Positions 9,509 to 20,896 of a stretch of 64,000 nucleotides of DNA are shown in pieces. The stretch lies in assembly GCA_028532985.1 (NCBI GenBank), contig JANCIK010000007.1, forward strand, positions 2,604,001 to 2,668,000. The letters are read 5' to 3'. This stretch comes from Stropharia rugosoannulata. Taxonomy: Eukaryota > Basidiomycota > Agaricomycetes > Agaricales > Strophariaceae. A program made the translations under genes and the position numbers. The stretch's first letter is position 1. Every line of letters begins with the position of its first letter. Under the pieces are notes generated by a model, which did not search any database, was not told the origin of the DNA, and worked only from the letters and a program-made list of their open reading frames with translations.

Positions 9509-10403
9509 TGATGTGCTGACCACGCGCCGGCCGTGCCAAACACAAAAGAGTGTAAGATAGGTGCGCGGGGAAATCACGGGTGTGCAAGCGGTTCTGGTAG
9601 GCTCCGATCACGCCTGGTAAGTACAGTAAATGTGTGTTGTATTTTGTGGGTATGTAAAATGGTATGGTATCTGTTGCTGGATCTTCAAGACGAGGTACGG
9701 CGACGAGGGCGAACGATGGCGGCGAAACGATATAGTGAGCACGGCGCTCCGGTATACGAGTGAGCACGATGCTCCAGGACTTGAGACGACGAGGGGGAGA
9801 ATCACTTCTTATTTTTATGGGGGGAGTACATACATGCTTTTATACTGGATGTAAATATAGGTAGTAATGAGGGAGTAGTAAGGAAATTTTAGTAGAATGA
9901 ATATGAGAGAATGCCATAGAAAATATTACGAAGCAGGGGCAGTAAAATGAAGCTTAGAAATATGAGATGAAAAGAGGAGTGGTGGTTGTAATGGAACTTT
10001 GTAAGGAAAGGGGCGGTAAATGTGTAGTAAAATGTAATTAAAATATGTAAAACGGAGTGTACATGCCTAAAGATGATCGGAACATACCCCTTTAGTGGAG
10101 TGGGGCTGGGGGACACACAGAGCGGCCGCATTTTGTTGTATAAGTGCGTGTCCGCGGAGCGTGGGAGTTTTCCTGTTGTTGGTGCCGATGCTGTTTTTGT
10201 GGTGTTACCGTTGCGTTTTGCTGACTAGTGCTGCCGTAAGCCGATGTCGGACGGTGCGGCGGTGCTCGGAAATGGCGTGGAATGGAGAGTGGTATGGAGG
10301 AGGCCATAGGAATTTCTATATTCCGTGTGCGATGGTGCGGCATGTGTCGTGGGAATTATCCGTGTGAACATTTACAGAGGCTAGCGTGTGCGCGTGCGCA
10401 TCA
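9509..10403 (-). repeat. 5' LTR of the Ty3/gypsy element
   Basis: Direct repeat of 1945-2839. It carries the element's promoter by family knowledge and ends 972 bp upstream of the first HET gene's start codon. Confidence 0.95.
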
Positions 10404-11296
10404 CCATGTTAAATAATACTAGCATAGTTTGACCATAGCACTACGACATGGATTATAATCTAACCAGTGAAACAGCACAGACGATGTCTATGAACTGCCC
10501 TGTCCTCAGCTTTCAGCATTGCTCTTCCACCCATGCTCCGCACGCTCACGCGCACGCTGTGCGCGGTCTAATCTTAGTCTAATCTCTGCAGTCCCCATCA
10601 GTCTGCGCACCGCGCACCAACCGGTGCTCCCCTCTATCCCCAGCGCATGCGCTATACGCTAATCACTGGATTGGTGGGGAAGGTTGAGCCCACCGCGTTG
10701 AGCCTGGCGGGGCAGAAGCGCACGCAGCTCCACGCAGAAATATCTCTGCCCACTGCGCGCGGCTTGTGAAACTAGTGCCATGCAGATATTAAGGTGCATT
10801 GTAGAAGTTATGCCATCACCCTCCGGTATCAGGAAAGAGTTGGGCCACAGGGAGAATACTATAGTAAGATAATGTCTGCACGCGCCAGCTTGACTTCCTG
10901 CATGTACTGCCGTCTCACGTGTCTCAGCCCATCACAGCCGCCCACCTCCCATAATATGTAGCTGGCTGGCAGGTATTGATGGACACCGCATACCATACGC
11001 CCAGGCACAAGCCCACGCGGGCTGTGCTATTCGGGTACGCCGGCCATCCTGACGTGCTATCCCCAGCATATACTACTTGGTATTTCCTGTATCAGAATAT
11101 GTAATAGCTTTGTGCTAGCTAATTCTTTGGTTTGTTTATTTCTACTAAAAGGAAAAGCAGCTCTTGCATTCAAATAAAAATGTCTATTTAACTTTTGAGA
11201 TAAGGACAGCACCGGCGCTGCATGCGTGATCAAAACCTCGATGTATCCAAATCTATCTGACTCTAATGTACTATGAATAGTGCATTCCGAAATACA
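10404..11296. other. Non-coding flank between retrotransposon and HET gene 1
   Basis: No gene seen. From about 10655 it is homologous to the flank of HET gene 2 (from about 20995), so it belongs to the segmental duplication. The part nearest the retrotransposon (10404-10650) has no visible counterpart there. Confidence 0.6.
10875..10980 (+). repeat. Dispersed degenerate repeat, copy 2
   Basis: Contains CGCCAGCTTGACTT, the CTGCCGTCTCACGTGTCTCAG block and CACAGCCGCCCACCTCCC, shared with the copies near 1.7, 18.0, 21.3 and 25.7 kb. It lies inside the HET segmental duplication. Confidence 0.6.
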
Positions 11297-11304
11297 TATA
11301 AAGG
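11297..11304 (+). promoter_or_regulatory. TATA box of HET gene 1
   Basis: TATAAAGG lies 72 bases before the first predicted ATG. The position and the surrounding GGAACCC.GTCC.TGACAGCCACA stretch are conserved upstream of HET gene 2. Confidence 0.6.
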
Positions 11305-11375
11305 AACCCCGTCCATGACAGCCACATATTGCATCCCTATTGTCAGACACTTTGAAATTGCTGCCGTATAGCTCA

Positions 11376-13742
11376 ATGACTTCTAGTACTACAGGCTCCG
11401 TAACTCAAGGTCAAGGTGAGTAGATTAAGTTACGAAACCTGTATCATCAAATGAAACCTAAGCCTCCACTGTGAATAGAATCACCAGGTCCCTCACACCT
11501 GAAATCAGCCGGTAAATGACATGCATTTGATTGAAGATCATGATATACCTTGAAAGCTAAGAGCGACAAGTAGACAGCAATGCCCGCGGATCAGCTCTTT
11601 TGGCAAGTTTGATTGGGTTCTTCAGACCAACGACACCGAGTGAGTACAATGTGGCTGCTGCGTTCTTAGATGTTGATTACATAATGGCATTCAGACGCAG
11701 ATATTACCCGCCTGTGCACGTCTGCCGAGGGGCAACAGCTGTTGAAGACGCTGGGAAGTTTCATATACTTGGTGGTCAATTCCGATGGAAATGGTACAAC
11801 TGATGCGCAAGAAGGTACCTTATGACTCTCTGTGTATGCACATTTTATGTACCTAACTAACCCTAGTAATGGACATTTCTGTGTCTGAAATAGAGGAACA
11901 TCCCAGTGAAGAATACCGTGCCTGTAAGTACATTCATTATCTAAACAATGACTAATGCTGACATGAATATCTCCAGCAAATGAGACACTCCCAAAAGAGT
12001 CAATCTCGAACTCTACGGAGGAATTTTTGCTCTTATCCCTTCCAGTAGATATGTATCCAAAAGAATATGGTGTGTTATTTAACTTGCATGTTTCTACCTA
12101 ATTAAATGTTTCTTTAGCATTACCCAATGAGATAGTTGAAGCAGTGAACAACAGAGTATTCAACTCAATGCCAATCCGCATGATAAGCTTTGACTCAAGT
12201 GGGCGCAGTTGTACTCTAGTCGACCGCAGCACACTGGTGAACATCATTCTCACCCGCATACGTGTGGCCTATCCAGACGGACAGCAGCTCAGACAGGAGC
12301 TCAGCCAGAAACCAAGGGGTTTGCATAGTACTATGTGGGTGCTTTTAAACCCCTTCTGGAAGTACGCGATCCTTTCTCACACTTGGCTGCGTGGCGTCCC
12401 CGGCGACGTCCTCTTCCATGACTGGCCCAACCGTGGGCTCCTACAAAATACCCGCGGCAATGCCAAGATTGTCAACTTCTGCACTGTCGCCGCACGCGAT
12501 CACGGCGTGCTTCTTGGCTGGATGGATACAGTGTGTATAAACAAGGAGAGCAGCACCGAGCTGCATGAGTCTATTCGTTCAATGTATAATTGGTATAAAC
12601 AGGCGCATGTCTGTATTGTGTACCTTGCCGACACACTGGAATTTGCGGAGATCCCGAATGATGTGTGGTTCACACGGGGATGGACACTGCAAGAATTGGT
12701 GGCAAACCGGAAAATTCATTTCTACAACTGCGACTGGACACAGCTTCAAGTCCCAGGCAATTTTGACGCACACCTGAGCGACCGTGGGTTTTATTCTGAC
12801 AATTTTTACAACAAATATTTGCCCCCAGTGGAAGTGCAGTACCAAATTTTCAAAGCAACCTCAATCACACAAACAGAGCTCTATGATCTCAACAGTGTTC
12901 CCTGCGGGGTCCCAATTAGCAGGATTATGGAGCTTGCAGCAGAGCGCAAGGTTACCCATACAGAAGATCAAGTCTACTCCTTAATGGGTCTTCTCGACGT
13001 TAGCATCCCCATTGCATATGGTGAAGGGCCCCAGAGTGCACTACGGCGAATGGTTCAGCAAATAATGATCTCCAGACGCGACTTTCGGGATCTCTTCAAT
13101 CACACTAATAGATACTCCATCCTGCCGTACACAATTACTGACTACATTGGAAATACAGAGACAATCAGAAATCCAAGAATCGCTGCGCAGGAGCCAATAC
13201 TACTGTCACATTTAGGAGTCCATGCAACATTCTTGGCAATTCCCCTGTTCAACAAAGATGAATACAAACATGACTTCCCTCCCAATATATCAATGAGCAG
13301 TATATTCTGGGAATACGATGATGTGGAGTCCTCAACATATACTGCACTGGATGATAGCATAGACACATCAGAGTGGATTTCAAATCTAAACATCACCATT
13401 CCCCCAGAAACAACCCACAAAGATAAAGGCCCTCCTTTCATTTTTCTCGCTATTATTACAGCAGACATTGATCAAGATCATGACAAGATTTCCATACCTG
13501 ATGGCTATAATCTTGGTGTACCTGTGCTACCAGACCTGTTCAATCCCGGTCATGACTCCATCACAACAAAATTTACAGATATAAAACCCCTCACTTCATC
13601 TACAGAATATGGGAACCTTGGTCCACAACAGATATATTTCGAATATAGCGGACTTGGTGTATCAGAGCAAGGTCTATATACCCTTACTGGAGCAGAAGCA
13701 AAGCAGCTGGGATATAGAGTAATTTCGGCACATTTCTCTTAG
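11376..13742 (+). CDS. HET-domain protein 1 (heterokaryon incompatibility family), 7 exons
   Basis: Predicted exons are 11376-11415, 11479-11511, 11595-11639, 11695-11814, 11867-11923, 11977-12069 and 12118-13742, giving 670 residues. All joins keep frame and each has a counterpart in the paralog at 21749-24104. The HET domain spans about residues 212-323, with YAILSHTWLRG, GWMDTVCINKES and WFTRGWTLQEL, the three classical blocks. The C-terminal half and the first 200 residues match no domain I know. In ascomycetes HET proteins trigger cell death when incompatible individuals fuse; that role here is inferred. No signal peptide or membrane segment is evident, so it is probably cytosolic. The retrotransposon ends 972 bp upstream of the ATG. 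Confidence 0.88.
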
Positions 13743-15407
13743 CAGTGTGTGTGTGTGTGGGCAATTCTATTGTACTTGTAATACAATTTAATATACTACT
13801 TCCATACAGTACAGCGGCTCATAAGCACTCGATGTTGCAGGCAGGCGGGCCCAGGTATGGTGTCAAGAAGGGGCCGGGCCACTGTGCCCCTCAATCCGTC
13901 TCAGCTCTCCGCTCTCCCGCTCTCATGCCATCTCGAGCTAAGAATGTTGCCTCTGATGCCCCACATTACCATGCAAAACATGTCGCTTGTCACGAAGCGC
14001 GCCAGAAGGGCGGGAATCATATATCAGTAGGGATTCAACCTCACACTTGCTACAACCTGCCGCCCTCTTCCCCTCACAGCTGCGTGCCCAGCCTCCTAAT
14101 GCCTCGACCCACAGCGTTTTCACCCTTGCACCGCCCCGTGCCTGTACGCACGGTGCGGTGATCATTAATGATATGCACCCGAACATTGTCTATTTCGTGC
14201 GTTGTGACTCAACCGCAATGCGCAGCGGTTGTACAGGCTTTGTGAACTGTACTGACGTCTCCGTCGTTGGGCAGCCGGTTGACCATACATGATTCAGACT
14301 TAGAAGCCAAGTGAGCTTCTCACCCCGGGCCCCCGTTTCAACCCTGTCTGTGCGAGTGCAAGTGCGAGCGCAGGTGACAGTGAGAGTTCCAGTCCCGGAT
14401 TCGTGAGTCATTATGCGTGACATGTTGAAACTTGACGAGTTCATGGGCTGACGAGGTCGGGTGGAAGATGCGTTGAGGATGCGTTGAGAATGTGGAGCGC
14501 AGCTGGGAAAGGATGGGGCAGGGCAAGAGAAGATGAAGCGGGCCGGGAAAAGATGGGGCAGGGACGTGCAGATGCGGGTGAGGATTGGATTCTCGGAAGC
14601 GGGCAGGGAGAAATGGGATGGTGCAGCGCGAGGAGACGGGGCGGGAGCAAGAGTTAGAATTAGGGACACGGCAGACGGGGCGGGGGCGTGAAAGTCTGCG
14701 TATGGACTTCTGAGCGCTGAGCACCGAGGTCGGGCGCGCATGATCCGGTTGCGTGACGCATGGCGCAGTGCGCCCGTGGCGGAGTGTGAATTATTTCGGA
14801 GGTTTCCGCATTCTACGAGAAAGGGGCATCTCACGAGGCTGCCCACTCGCCAATATGATACTACGTACGGATGTAGAGAGACGGTCGGGCAACCCAGTGG
14901 GACGGGCTCCGAGAGCCGCGGGGATCCACGGAAGCAGGCACGGCTGGGCCGCATTCGTACCTTGCAGTGCTGCCTGCTACACATTCACGAATTAACGGAG
15001 CCGAGAACCTCTGCAGGACGAGCCCCCGCATAGCATCTACCCGTCCCGTCGTCTGCATAGTGCGCAAGACCCCGCCTGGGCCTCCTTGCACCTGCCTTCC
15101 CTTCATTTCCATTTCCCTTTACATCGACCTCCGCTAAAAGTGCGCGGCCGTTAGGACAGTAATCACCGCTCCCTGCCCAACAGTACCCTAGGGCCCTGAC
15201 ACCAGCATCAGAACCCCTCCGACCTCATTCGCTGTACAACTTGGGTGCAGACCACTGTAAGGAACGCGAAACGGCTACGCATGGAAAACACCTATTTGGT
15301 ATCCTCGACGGTCAATACATTTACCCTCAGAGGTTTCTCGGATCTACACACTGCCTCGGTTGTTCCTTGGGATAAAATTTACATTTAATTAACCACTAAA
15401 CTACTTC

Positions 15408-15618
15408 TACAGTATTTAAAGTCTGTATGTACATTGTATGTAGGTAGTTAATTTACCACCCACCTTCGTTTACCACCCAAGTTCTCGTTACAGCCGCCCC
15501 AGAAGACGCGAGTCCGTCCAGCACAGTCATTCTTTAATCTCTTACCCTTTTCTTGAGCATCACCCCCAAGACGACCACACAAGTCGTCGCTCGCACACAC
15601 ACATATACACAATCTTAC
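15408..15618 (+). repeat. Promoter-like duplicated block, copy 1
   Basis: Matches 20697-20896: a TATTTAAA-like box, GTTAATT...CACCCAC, TTTAATCTCTT, then AAGACGACC...AGTCGT.GCTCGCACACAC and CAATCTTACA. The layout (TATA, pyrimidine-rich stretch, leader) looks like a copied promoter and 5' leader whose gene body is no longer recognisable. Confidence 0.55.
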
Positions 15619-16099
15619 ACCACATCAATAGCAATGGGCCCAAGCAAGACCGCTCCAGTAAAATGCCAGTCCCAGCCCACCGCTGCCGCCCACCTCTCCT
15701 GTCCTTCGGGCATCGACGCGCGTTGCATACCCCACAGTTGCCTTGCAGTTGCCACACAGGACTGTGAGCGCTGTGAGCCTTCTCCAGCATTCTCGTTTGT
15801 CGTCCCGCCTTCCGGCGCCGTCTCCCGAGCCCCAATCACAAGCATTGATCGCGAAGTAAGAGTGATACCGTATGTACCACTTCATAAATCACGATTCTGC
15901 ACCGTTGGGGAGGGTGGGCGGGGCATGCCCGCGGTCCAACCCAAGAGGGCAGGGCGGGCAGGTAGATACGAGAGGTGATGCAGGCAAGGACAGGCGATGC
16001 GTACTTTTTATCATGTTGCACACTGCGGGTGGACAATGCAAATTGTGCAATGGCATACTGACTCACTGAGGGGTGCCGGTCAGGGGTGCGGGTGAGTCC

Positions 16100-16240
16100 T
16101 GGACCTGAGGCCTCAGGCCTCATCCCTCGCTCCTCTGCTCCGAGCTCGAGTCGTCCTGCGCCCGAGCCCGACCTTGCACCCTCCTGAGCGTGCGCATGTT
16201 CATATCACCCGCCGTGTGCGTGGCCCCACCACATGTGCTC
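16100..16240 (+). repeat. Degenerate duplicated block, copy 1
   Basis: Shares CTTGCACCCTCCTG, CATATCACCCGCCGTG and GCGTGGCCCCACC, in order, with 18570-18740. Confidence 0.55.
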
Positions 16241-16365
16241 CATCTTCGCGCGCCTCCTTTTGAATGTTTCTTCGTGCGCCCCGCATTTTCCATCGTCCAT
16301 GTCCCCCATGTCGTCTACAATGCTTATGTCCACCTTGGGAGAAATCAGGGGCAGAGGGAAAAAGC

Positions 16366-16490
16366 AGTGAGGCGTGCGTGAGTGCGTGAGTGGTGCGTGA
16401 GCCACTTTCACGCATTTGCACTGATCCATCACGCACTTTCACGCACTTTGCACAGCCTCACGCACTTTCACACAGCCACACCACTGTTAT
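16366..16490. repeat. CACGCAC minisatellite, cluster 1
   Basis: Begins with several GTGCGTGAG units (16373-16402) and then switches to the complementary TCACGCAC units, so the two halves could fold back. Unit spacing is irregular. Confidence 0.75.
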
Positions 16491-16904
16491 GCATAATACC
16501 GGATACCTCACGCATCGTCACTTACTTGTTCGTTTACTACAATAGACTAGTCAGTAGTGCTTTAAGTTCGAGTACAGTTATATCATAAGAAGCAAATCAT
16601 ATCGAGTTAGTGTAATAATACATAGACAGATTGTATATAAGACAGAAATTCGGATAATATACGACTCACGGTCAACTGTTTCAGCTCAGTTTTGGATACC
16701 GAATGATTTTTCTTGTGCTTTTGTGAAGTTGAAAATTTAACTTAATCAAACACCCATAAGGCTTTTAGACTTATATCATGTAGAATTACTATTTGTAACA
16801 CATTGGAACTAATAGCATGAAAGATGTTAGGCTCGGAAACAAAAATATTTGGTGATAATTGTATTGCCTATGGTTCTACATCAAAGATTTCTATGTGGAT
16901 CATT

Positions 16905-17222
16905 TATCTCACTCACGTACTCACTGATGCACCTACTCGCTCTCACTCACTCATTCTCACTTCCACTCACGCACCTTCACGCACCTTCACGCACTACTCA
17001 CGCACCCTCACGCACCCCCACGCACCACTCACGCACTTTCACTTTCACTCACGCACCTTCACTTTCACTCACGCATCTGTCACGCATCTTCACTTCCACT
17101 CACGCAACCCACGCACTTCTCACGTGTACTCACTCACCTTCATGGATTTGCTCATATACCATCACGCACCACTCACTCACTGCACGCCCTCGCTTTGCTC
17201 ACACATTTTCGTGCACTCATTA
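16905..17222 (+). repeat. CACGCAC minisatellite, cluster 2
   Basis: About 320 bp built from TCACGCAC and shorter CTCAC units separated by 2-8 mostly pyrimidine bases. Open frames here are by-products of the repeat. Confidence 0.85.
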
Positions 17223-17321
17223 TGTAGGATAATGAATACTTCTCTCATTGTTTGAAAATTAAGCTCAAGTTCAATTGTCATAATTACAATTGAACAGCAA
17301 CTATAGTAAAGCTTGAAGCTT

Positions 17322-17340
17322 GGGTGCGCTTTTTGCACCC
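17322..17340. repeat. Short hairpin
   Basis: GGGTGC and GCACCC flank a seven-base pyrimidine-rich loop, just after the overlapping direct repeat AAGCTTGAAGCTT. Function unknown. Confidence 0.4.
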
Positions 17341-17704
17341 GTATTTAAACAGAAACTTTCTCTTACTTCACTCACTTGCAAATATACGCAATTGGACTCA
17401 AAGTATGTTATCTCTCCTGTCAGGTATACGAGGTTCTAACCTGTTTCTCAAGACTTTATCCACCATTTTTACATGTACTTTTCCACAAATGAAGATACTC
17501 GACTCGCAGGCATACCAGCTGTAAATGTACCGGACTTTCAACCATAATCTAACTGCATTCCGGTGTGCGACTCTTCTGGTATGTCTACACATAAAACCTA
17601 TGTAAAATGTATGTCTAATGGTTGGGGGCCATAGGGACGGTCATTTACTACGTCTAAGTAACTGATGTTAGGAGCAAATCCCCTCCAGTGGCAGAAGTCG
17701 AACC

Positions 17705-17815
17705 CACCTTCCCGCATGGCTCACACACCTTCACGCATTCTCACATACCACTCACGCACTTTCACGCATCACTCACGCATTCTCACGCACTCTCACGCAC
17801 TCACGCACGACTCAC
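17705..17815 (+). repeat. CACGCAC minisatellite, cluster 3
   Basis: Same TCACGCA(C/T) units as clusters 1 and 2, separated from them by AT-rich DNA. Confidence 0.8.
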
Positions 17816-17995
17816 TGCTTTTTTCCTGTGCCCGAGAAATCAGTGTGTCCAGCATCGACGAAGACGACATGACGAGGGTTCTCCGCCTCAGTGGTGATTC
17901 CTGAGCGGTGGCTTGATGAGGCGAAGTACATTCAGGTCAAATTCAGGTTTGCAATCGTCCGCTGCATGGGCAGCGTACGGCCCGGCCCGCATCTT

Positions 17996-18090
17996 TCTTC
18001 ATGCACCGCTACCTGACGTGTCCTAGTCCACCACAGCCGCTGCCCACTTCCCCTAGCTGGCCGGCATTGCCTCGCGCCGCATCATCCACA
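17996..18090 (+). repeat. Dispersed degenerate repeat, copy 3
   Basis: Shares CTGACGTGTCCTAG, CCACCACAGCCGCTGCCCAC and CTCGCGCCGCATCATCCACAA with the other copies. The last block is closest to the copy at 25.7 kb. Confidence 0.55.
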
Positions 18091-18569
18091 AGTTGAACTT
18101 GACCGGTGACCGCATGTGCGCGAACTACCCGATGCGCGCTAGCTTGACTTGTTTTATCACTCCCCACGCCCATCCCCATGCCCACCCACAGCAACGCCTG
18201 AACACGCCTGCCCGCCCACACCAGGCTCCCGCCGATCGATGTACTTATATCACCCGCATGGGCACGTACTGAACCCGGACATGCTCACTGGTCCCCAGTG
18301 CACCCAGGACTGTGCCCCCCGCCTTCAAGGAAGCCACGCCCATACTCGTCCGTGCATCCCGCGCTCGGGTTCCTCGTCCAGCCGCCCCGTATCCGGAACC
18401 TTCACCCACGGTGAGCGAGACATGACACGGCACTCCCAGCCCACCGCACCTTGCACGCACCCCTTACGTCGCTCACCCTCTACTCCTACCCCTCTCAGAA
18501 TCGAACCATGCCCACGCTCCGTCCCACTGCCACTGGGTTGGCGGTCTTGTCTTGGCTTCAACTCCCTCC

Positions 18570-18740
18570 TTCTCAGGCCTCATCGATTCATCCCTCATCC
18601 TCCGCCCCTTCTCGTCCCGCATGTCTGTACCCCTTCCGAGTCATTCCGAGGCCGAGCTGGAACTTGCACCCTCCTGCGCGTCTACCTGCTCATGCATATC
18701 ACCCGCCGTGCGCCCCTGCGTGGCCCCACCGCATATTCCT
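18570..18740 (+). repeat. Degenerate duplicated block, copy 2
   Basis: Partner of 16100-16240, with the same ordered blocks. Confidence 0.55.
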
Positions 18741-20696
18741 GGCCTTTTCACCTTTGCGCCCTGGTGAGGCAGGAGGAGCTGCTCCTCCGTAGTAACGCGC
18801 GAGGTTGCAGAGCGAGGGGCCGGGTTCCAGAGGGACTTGAAATTGATGCACTATGCACATTCCATCCGGCCGTCCGATGGCTCACAGGCCCTTATATTCT
18901 AACCATGTACCTGCCTCGGAACCTGCGCCTATTGAGTCCCTACCCCTAGGCCCGCAGCCTGTTGCAGACCTCCTCGCAAGCGCGTCGGGCAACGTGTCAG
19001 GTTGATGTCGGGTCCGTCGTGGTTCCACTGCTCCAGACTTCCTCCTGAGTCCTCCTGTTCGCATCCACGGTCCAGGGACAAGGGCGGGAGTAGCACCAGG
19101 TCAATATCACTGCGGGAGGAGTAGGGGTCGATGCGCCGTGAACACCGGGGAGTATGCTGCGCTGCAAGTAAGCACGCGCACTCCCAGAAGGCAGAACAGC
19201 CATTCCGGACGCTGGCAGGATGAGCAGTGCGAACTTTTTGGTGTGGGGATCTGAATTGGTAAGCTGTTACAATGACCCGTGAATGGTATAACTCACTTCT
19301 TACTCGCTAGTTAATAGTTATAACTTGTCTGTCATATTATATCCGAGTCCGTAATCGGCGCGTTAGGGCCCAGGACTGCAGCATCTTTGTATAGTACGTC
19401 CATCCTCGAAATTACTACCTTCGTCGTTAGTCTCTTGTCCGTCTCCTTACGGGCCTACGCACGAGTCACCGTAGCATGACCGCGTTATTTCTGCCCGTAC
19501 CAGTCGCCTATCTATTTATTTGTTAGCTTCCAGGAGGGGACTCACTCACGGATGAGGCCTTGAGGTATACACGGGAACCTTGATGGATTTGCGAGCATGT
19601 GCCAAATTGTTTTAATTAGATAATCCCACGTCCTCACGAATCTCGTCTTACATTTCTCTACTCTAACCCATCACGAGCAGAGGTTGGCAAATGTCTATTT
19701 AATCGACTTGCACTCCCTCCTCTCCCATTTTATATTTACATAGTCATGTAGCAGCCGCGCCAAAATCGAAATACATGTACCTTTATTTTAGGAGGGGATC
19801 GGATTGTGTTCAAAGAAGCGCCCCCTGTCGTGTTCCCTCTGTATCTGCTAAACTTCTTCACTCCACTTGCTTAAGTGATTGGTATGCATCAAGCTCTGTG
19901 TTATCCAATCAATATCCATGTTATCAGGCACCCAATCCAGCACGTACAGTAACCAATATGTTGGTGTACAACTCAGACGGCCTTGGACGACGGGACTCCG
20001 TGTTGGTGTCTGTGCATATCATCCATGTCGACGCATCGCAGTTGTTGCCGCACCCGCGCTGACAGCGGGTCAGGGGCAGAGTCTGCCTAGGGCCCTGTTG
20101 CGAATAAATTCAAGGTATAGGTATAAACGTACCTCGAAGCATCTGCTGTTTATCAAATGAAATCAGGAATGAATCAGTGCGGGAAGAACCAAACCAAACT
20201 ATCGATGGAGCTTGGAGTGAATTCCCCTCGCGTTCAACCTTCGATATGGCCCGACGATGTCCCATCTAAAGAGATTAGTATCACCGGCAAAGCTCACCAA
20301 GTCACGTTCCTGTGCCTAATTCCTCTTCTGCGTAGCTACCGAAGGATGAAGCAAGCTTGGAGGCGCTCGTCATCCATATCAGTAAACGGCCCGCACAGAG
20401 TTATGCATGTGTTACTTAGTATATACGTCTGTGTTTGGTTTGGGTACTTAGACATTGGGTCTGGTTCTGTACGCCTTGGCCTTGGCTCCCGCACATCCAA
20501 TTTATTCAGTTCTCTGGAATACTTGCTTAAGTTGGTGTAAGGAGTCCGATCTGTGTGGACATAGATCCCATCGATTTGGTATGGTACAGGGGAGTACATC
20601 TTCTAGTCTCGGACATAGTTATAGTTGCAAGAATATTCCTGAAGGAATACAGTTGGTGCTCAGGAGTCAGGAGTCAGGAGAACTATATTTTATTTA

Positions 20697-20896
20697 TATA
20701 TCTGGAGTTTACAGTATATAAGGACGTCGTGTACATGTAGCTGGGCAGTTAATTGATCACCCACTTTCATTCGCATTCAGCCAGAGCTCGCACAGATACA
20801 CAGCAATTCTTTTATTTTAATCTCTTCTTTCTTTGAACATACTCCCTCAAGACGACCTCACCAGTCGTTGCTCGCACACACATTATCAATCTTACA
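20697..20896 (+). repeat. Promoter-like duplicated block, copy 2
   Basis: Partner of 15408-15618. Here the TATA-like box reads AGTATATAAGG (about 20712-20722), and the block leads into the upstream flank of HET gene 2. Confidence 0.55.

Larger units (their letters stand above)
1945..10403 (-). mobile_element. Complete Ty3/gypsy LTR retrotransposon
   Basis: An 8459-bp element on the minus strand. It has two 895-bp LTRs (1945-2839 and 9509-10403) of the form TGATG...CATCA and a 4-bp target duplication CCAT (1941-1944 and 10404-10407). In minus-strand order it carries a 5' LTR, primer binding site, gag-protease frame, pol frame (RT, RNase H, integrase) and 3' LTR. RT before integrase defines the Ty3/gypsy order. 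I see no LTR differences and no stop codons inside the domains, so the copy looks very young and may be active. A chromodomain is not evident at the pol C-terminus. Confidence 0.95.
10655..13815 (+). repeat. Segmental duplication, copy 1 (HET gene unit)
   Basis: Homologous to about 20995-24150, including 0.7 kb of upstream DNA, the TATA region, all seven exons, the introns and a short 3' flank. The borders are approximate because similarity fades. Introns are clearly diverged while exon frames are kept. Confidence 0.85.
13743..16360. other. GC-rich non-coding stretch with degenerate repeats
   Basis: Long open frames on both strands overlap each other and are low-complexity, rich in proline, arginine and serine, so I do not call genes. 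The CTAGGGCCCT motif is at 15188-15197. The part at 15408-15618 is a duplicate of 20697-20896 and ends just before an ATG at 15634, which could be a relic start. 16100-16240 duplicates part of 18570-18740. Confidence 0.55.
17816..20696. other. Non-coding stretch
   Basis: No supported gene. The 800-base open frame at 18149-18949 is proline/serine-rich, has equally long overlaps in other frames and covers repeat copies, so it is not called. CTAGGGCCCT occurs at 20087-20096. The rest (19.2-20.1 kb) shows nothing recognisable. Confidence 0.55.

Noticed and set aside
14190..14984. 264-codon open frame on the minus strand
   Set aside because: Lies in GC-rich, purine/pyrimidine-biased DNA with several overlapping frames; the protein is low-complexity with no recognisable motif.
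16824..17255. 143-codon His/Thr/Ser-rich frame
   Set aside because: Produced entirely by the CACGCAC minisatellite.
17690..17720. GTCGAACCC resembling a tRNA T-loop
   Set aside because: No matching T-stem, anticodon arm or acceptor could be drawn around it.
16366..17815. Possible CRISPR-like or telomere-like array
   Set aside because: Units are too short and spacers irregular for CRISPR, which fungi lack; the sequence does not match TTAGGG-type telomere repeats.
18149..18949. 266-codon open frame on the plus strand
   Set aside because: GC-rich, proline/serine-rich, overlapped by similar frames in other phases, and it covers degenerate repeat copies. No domain or splice support.
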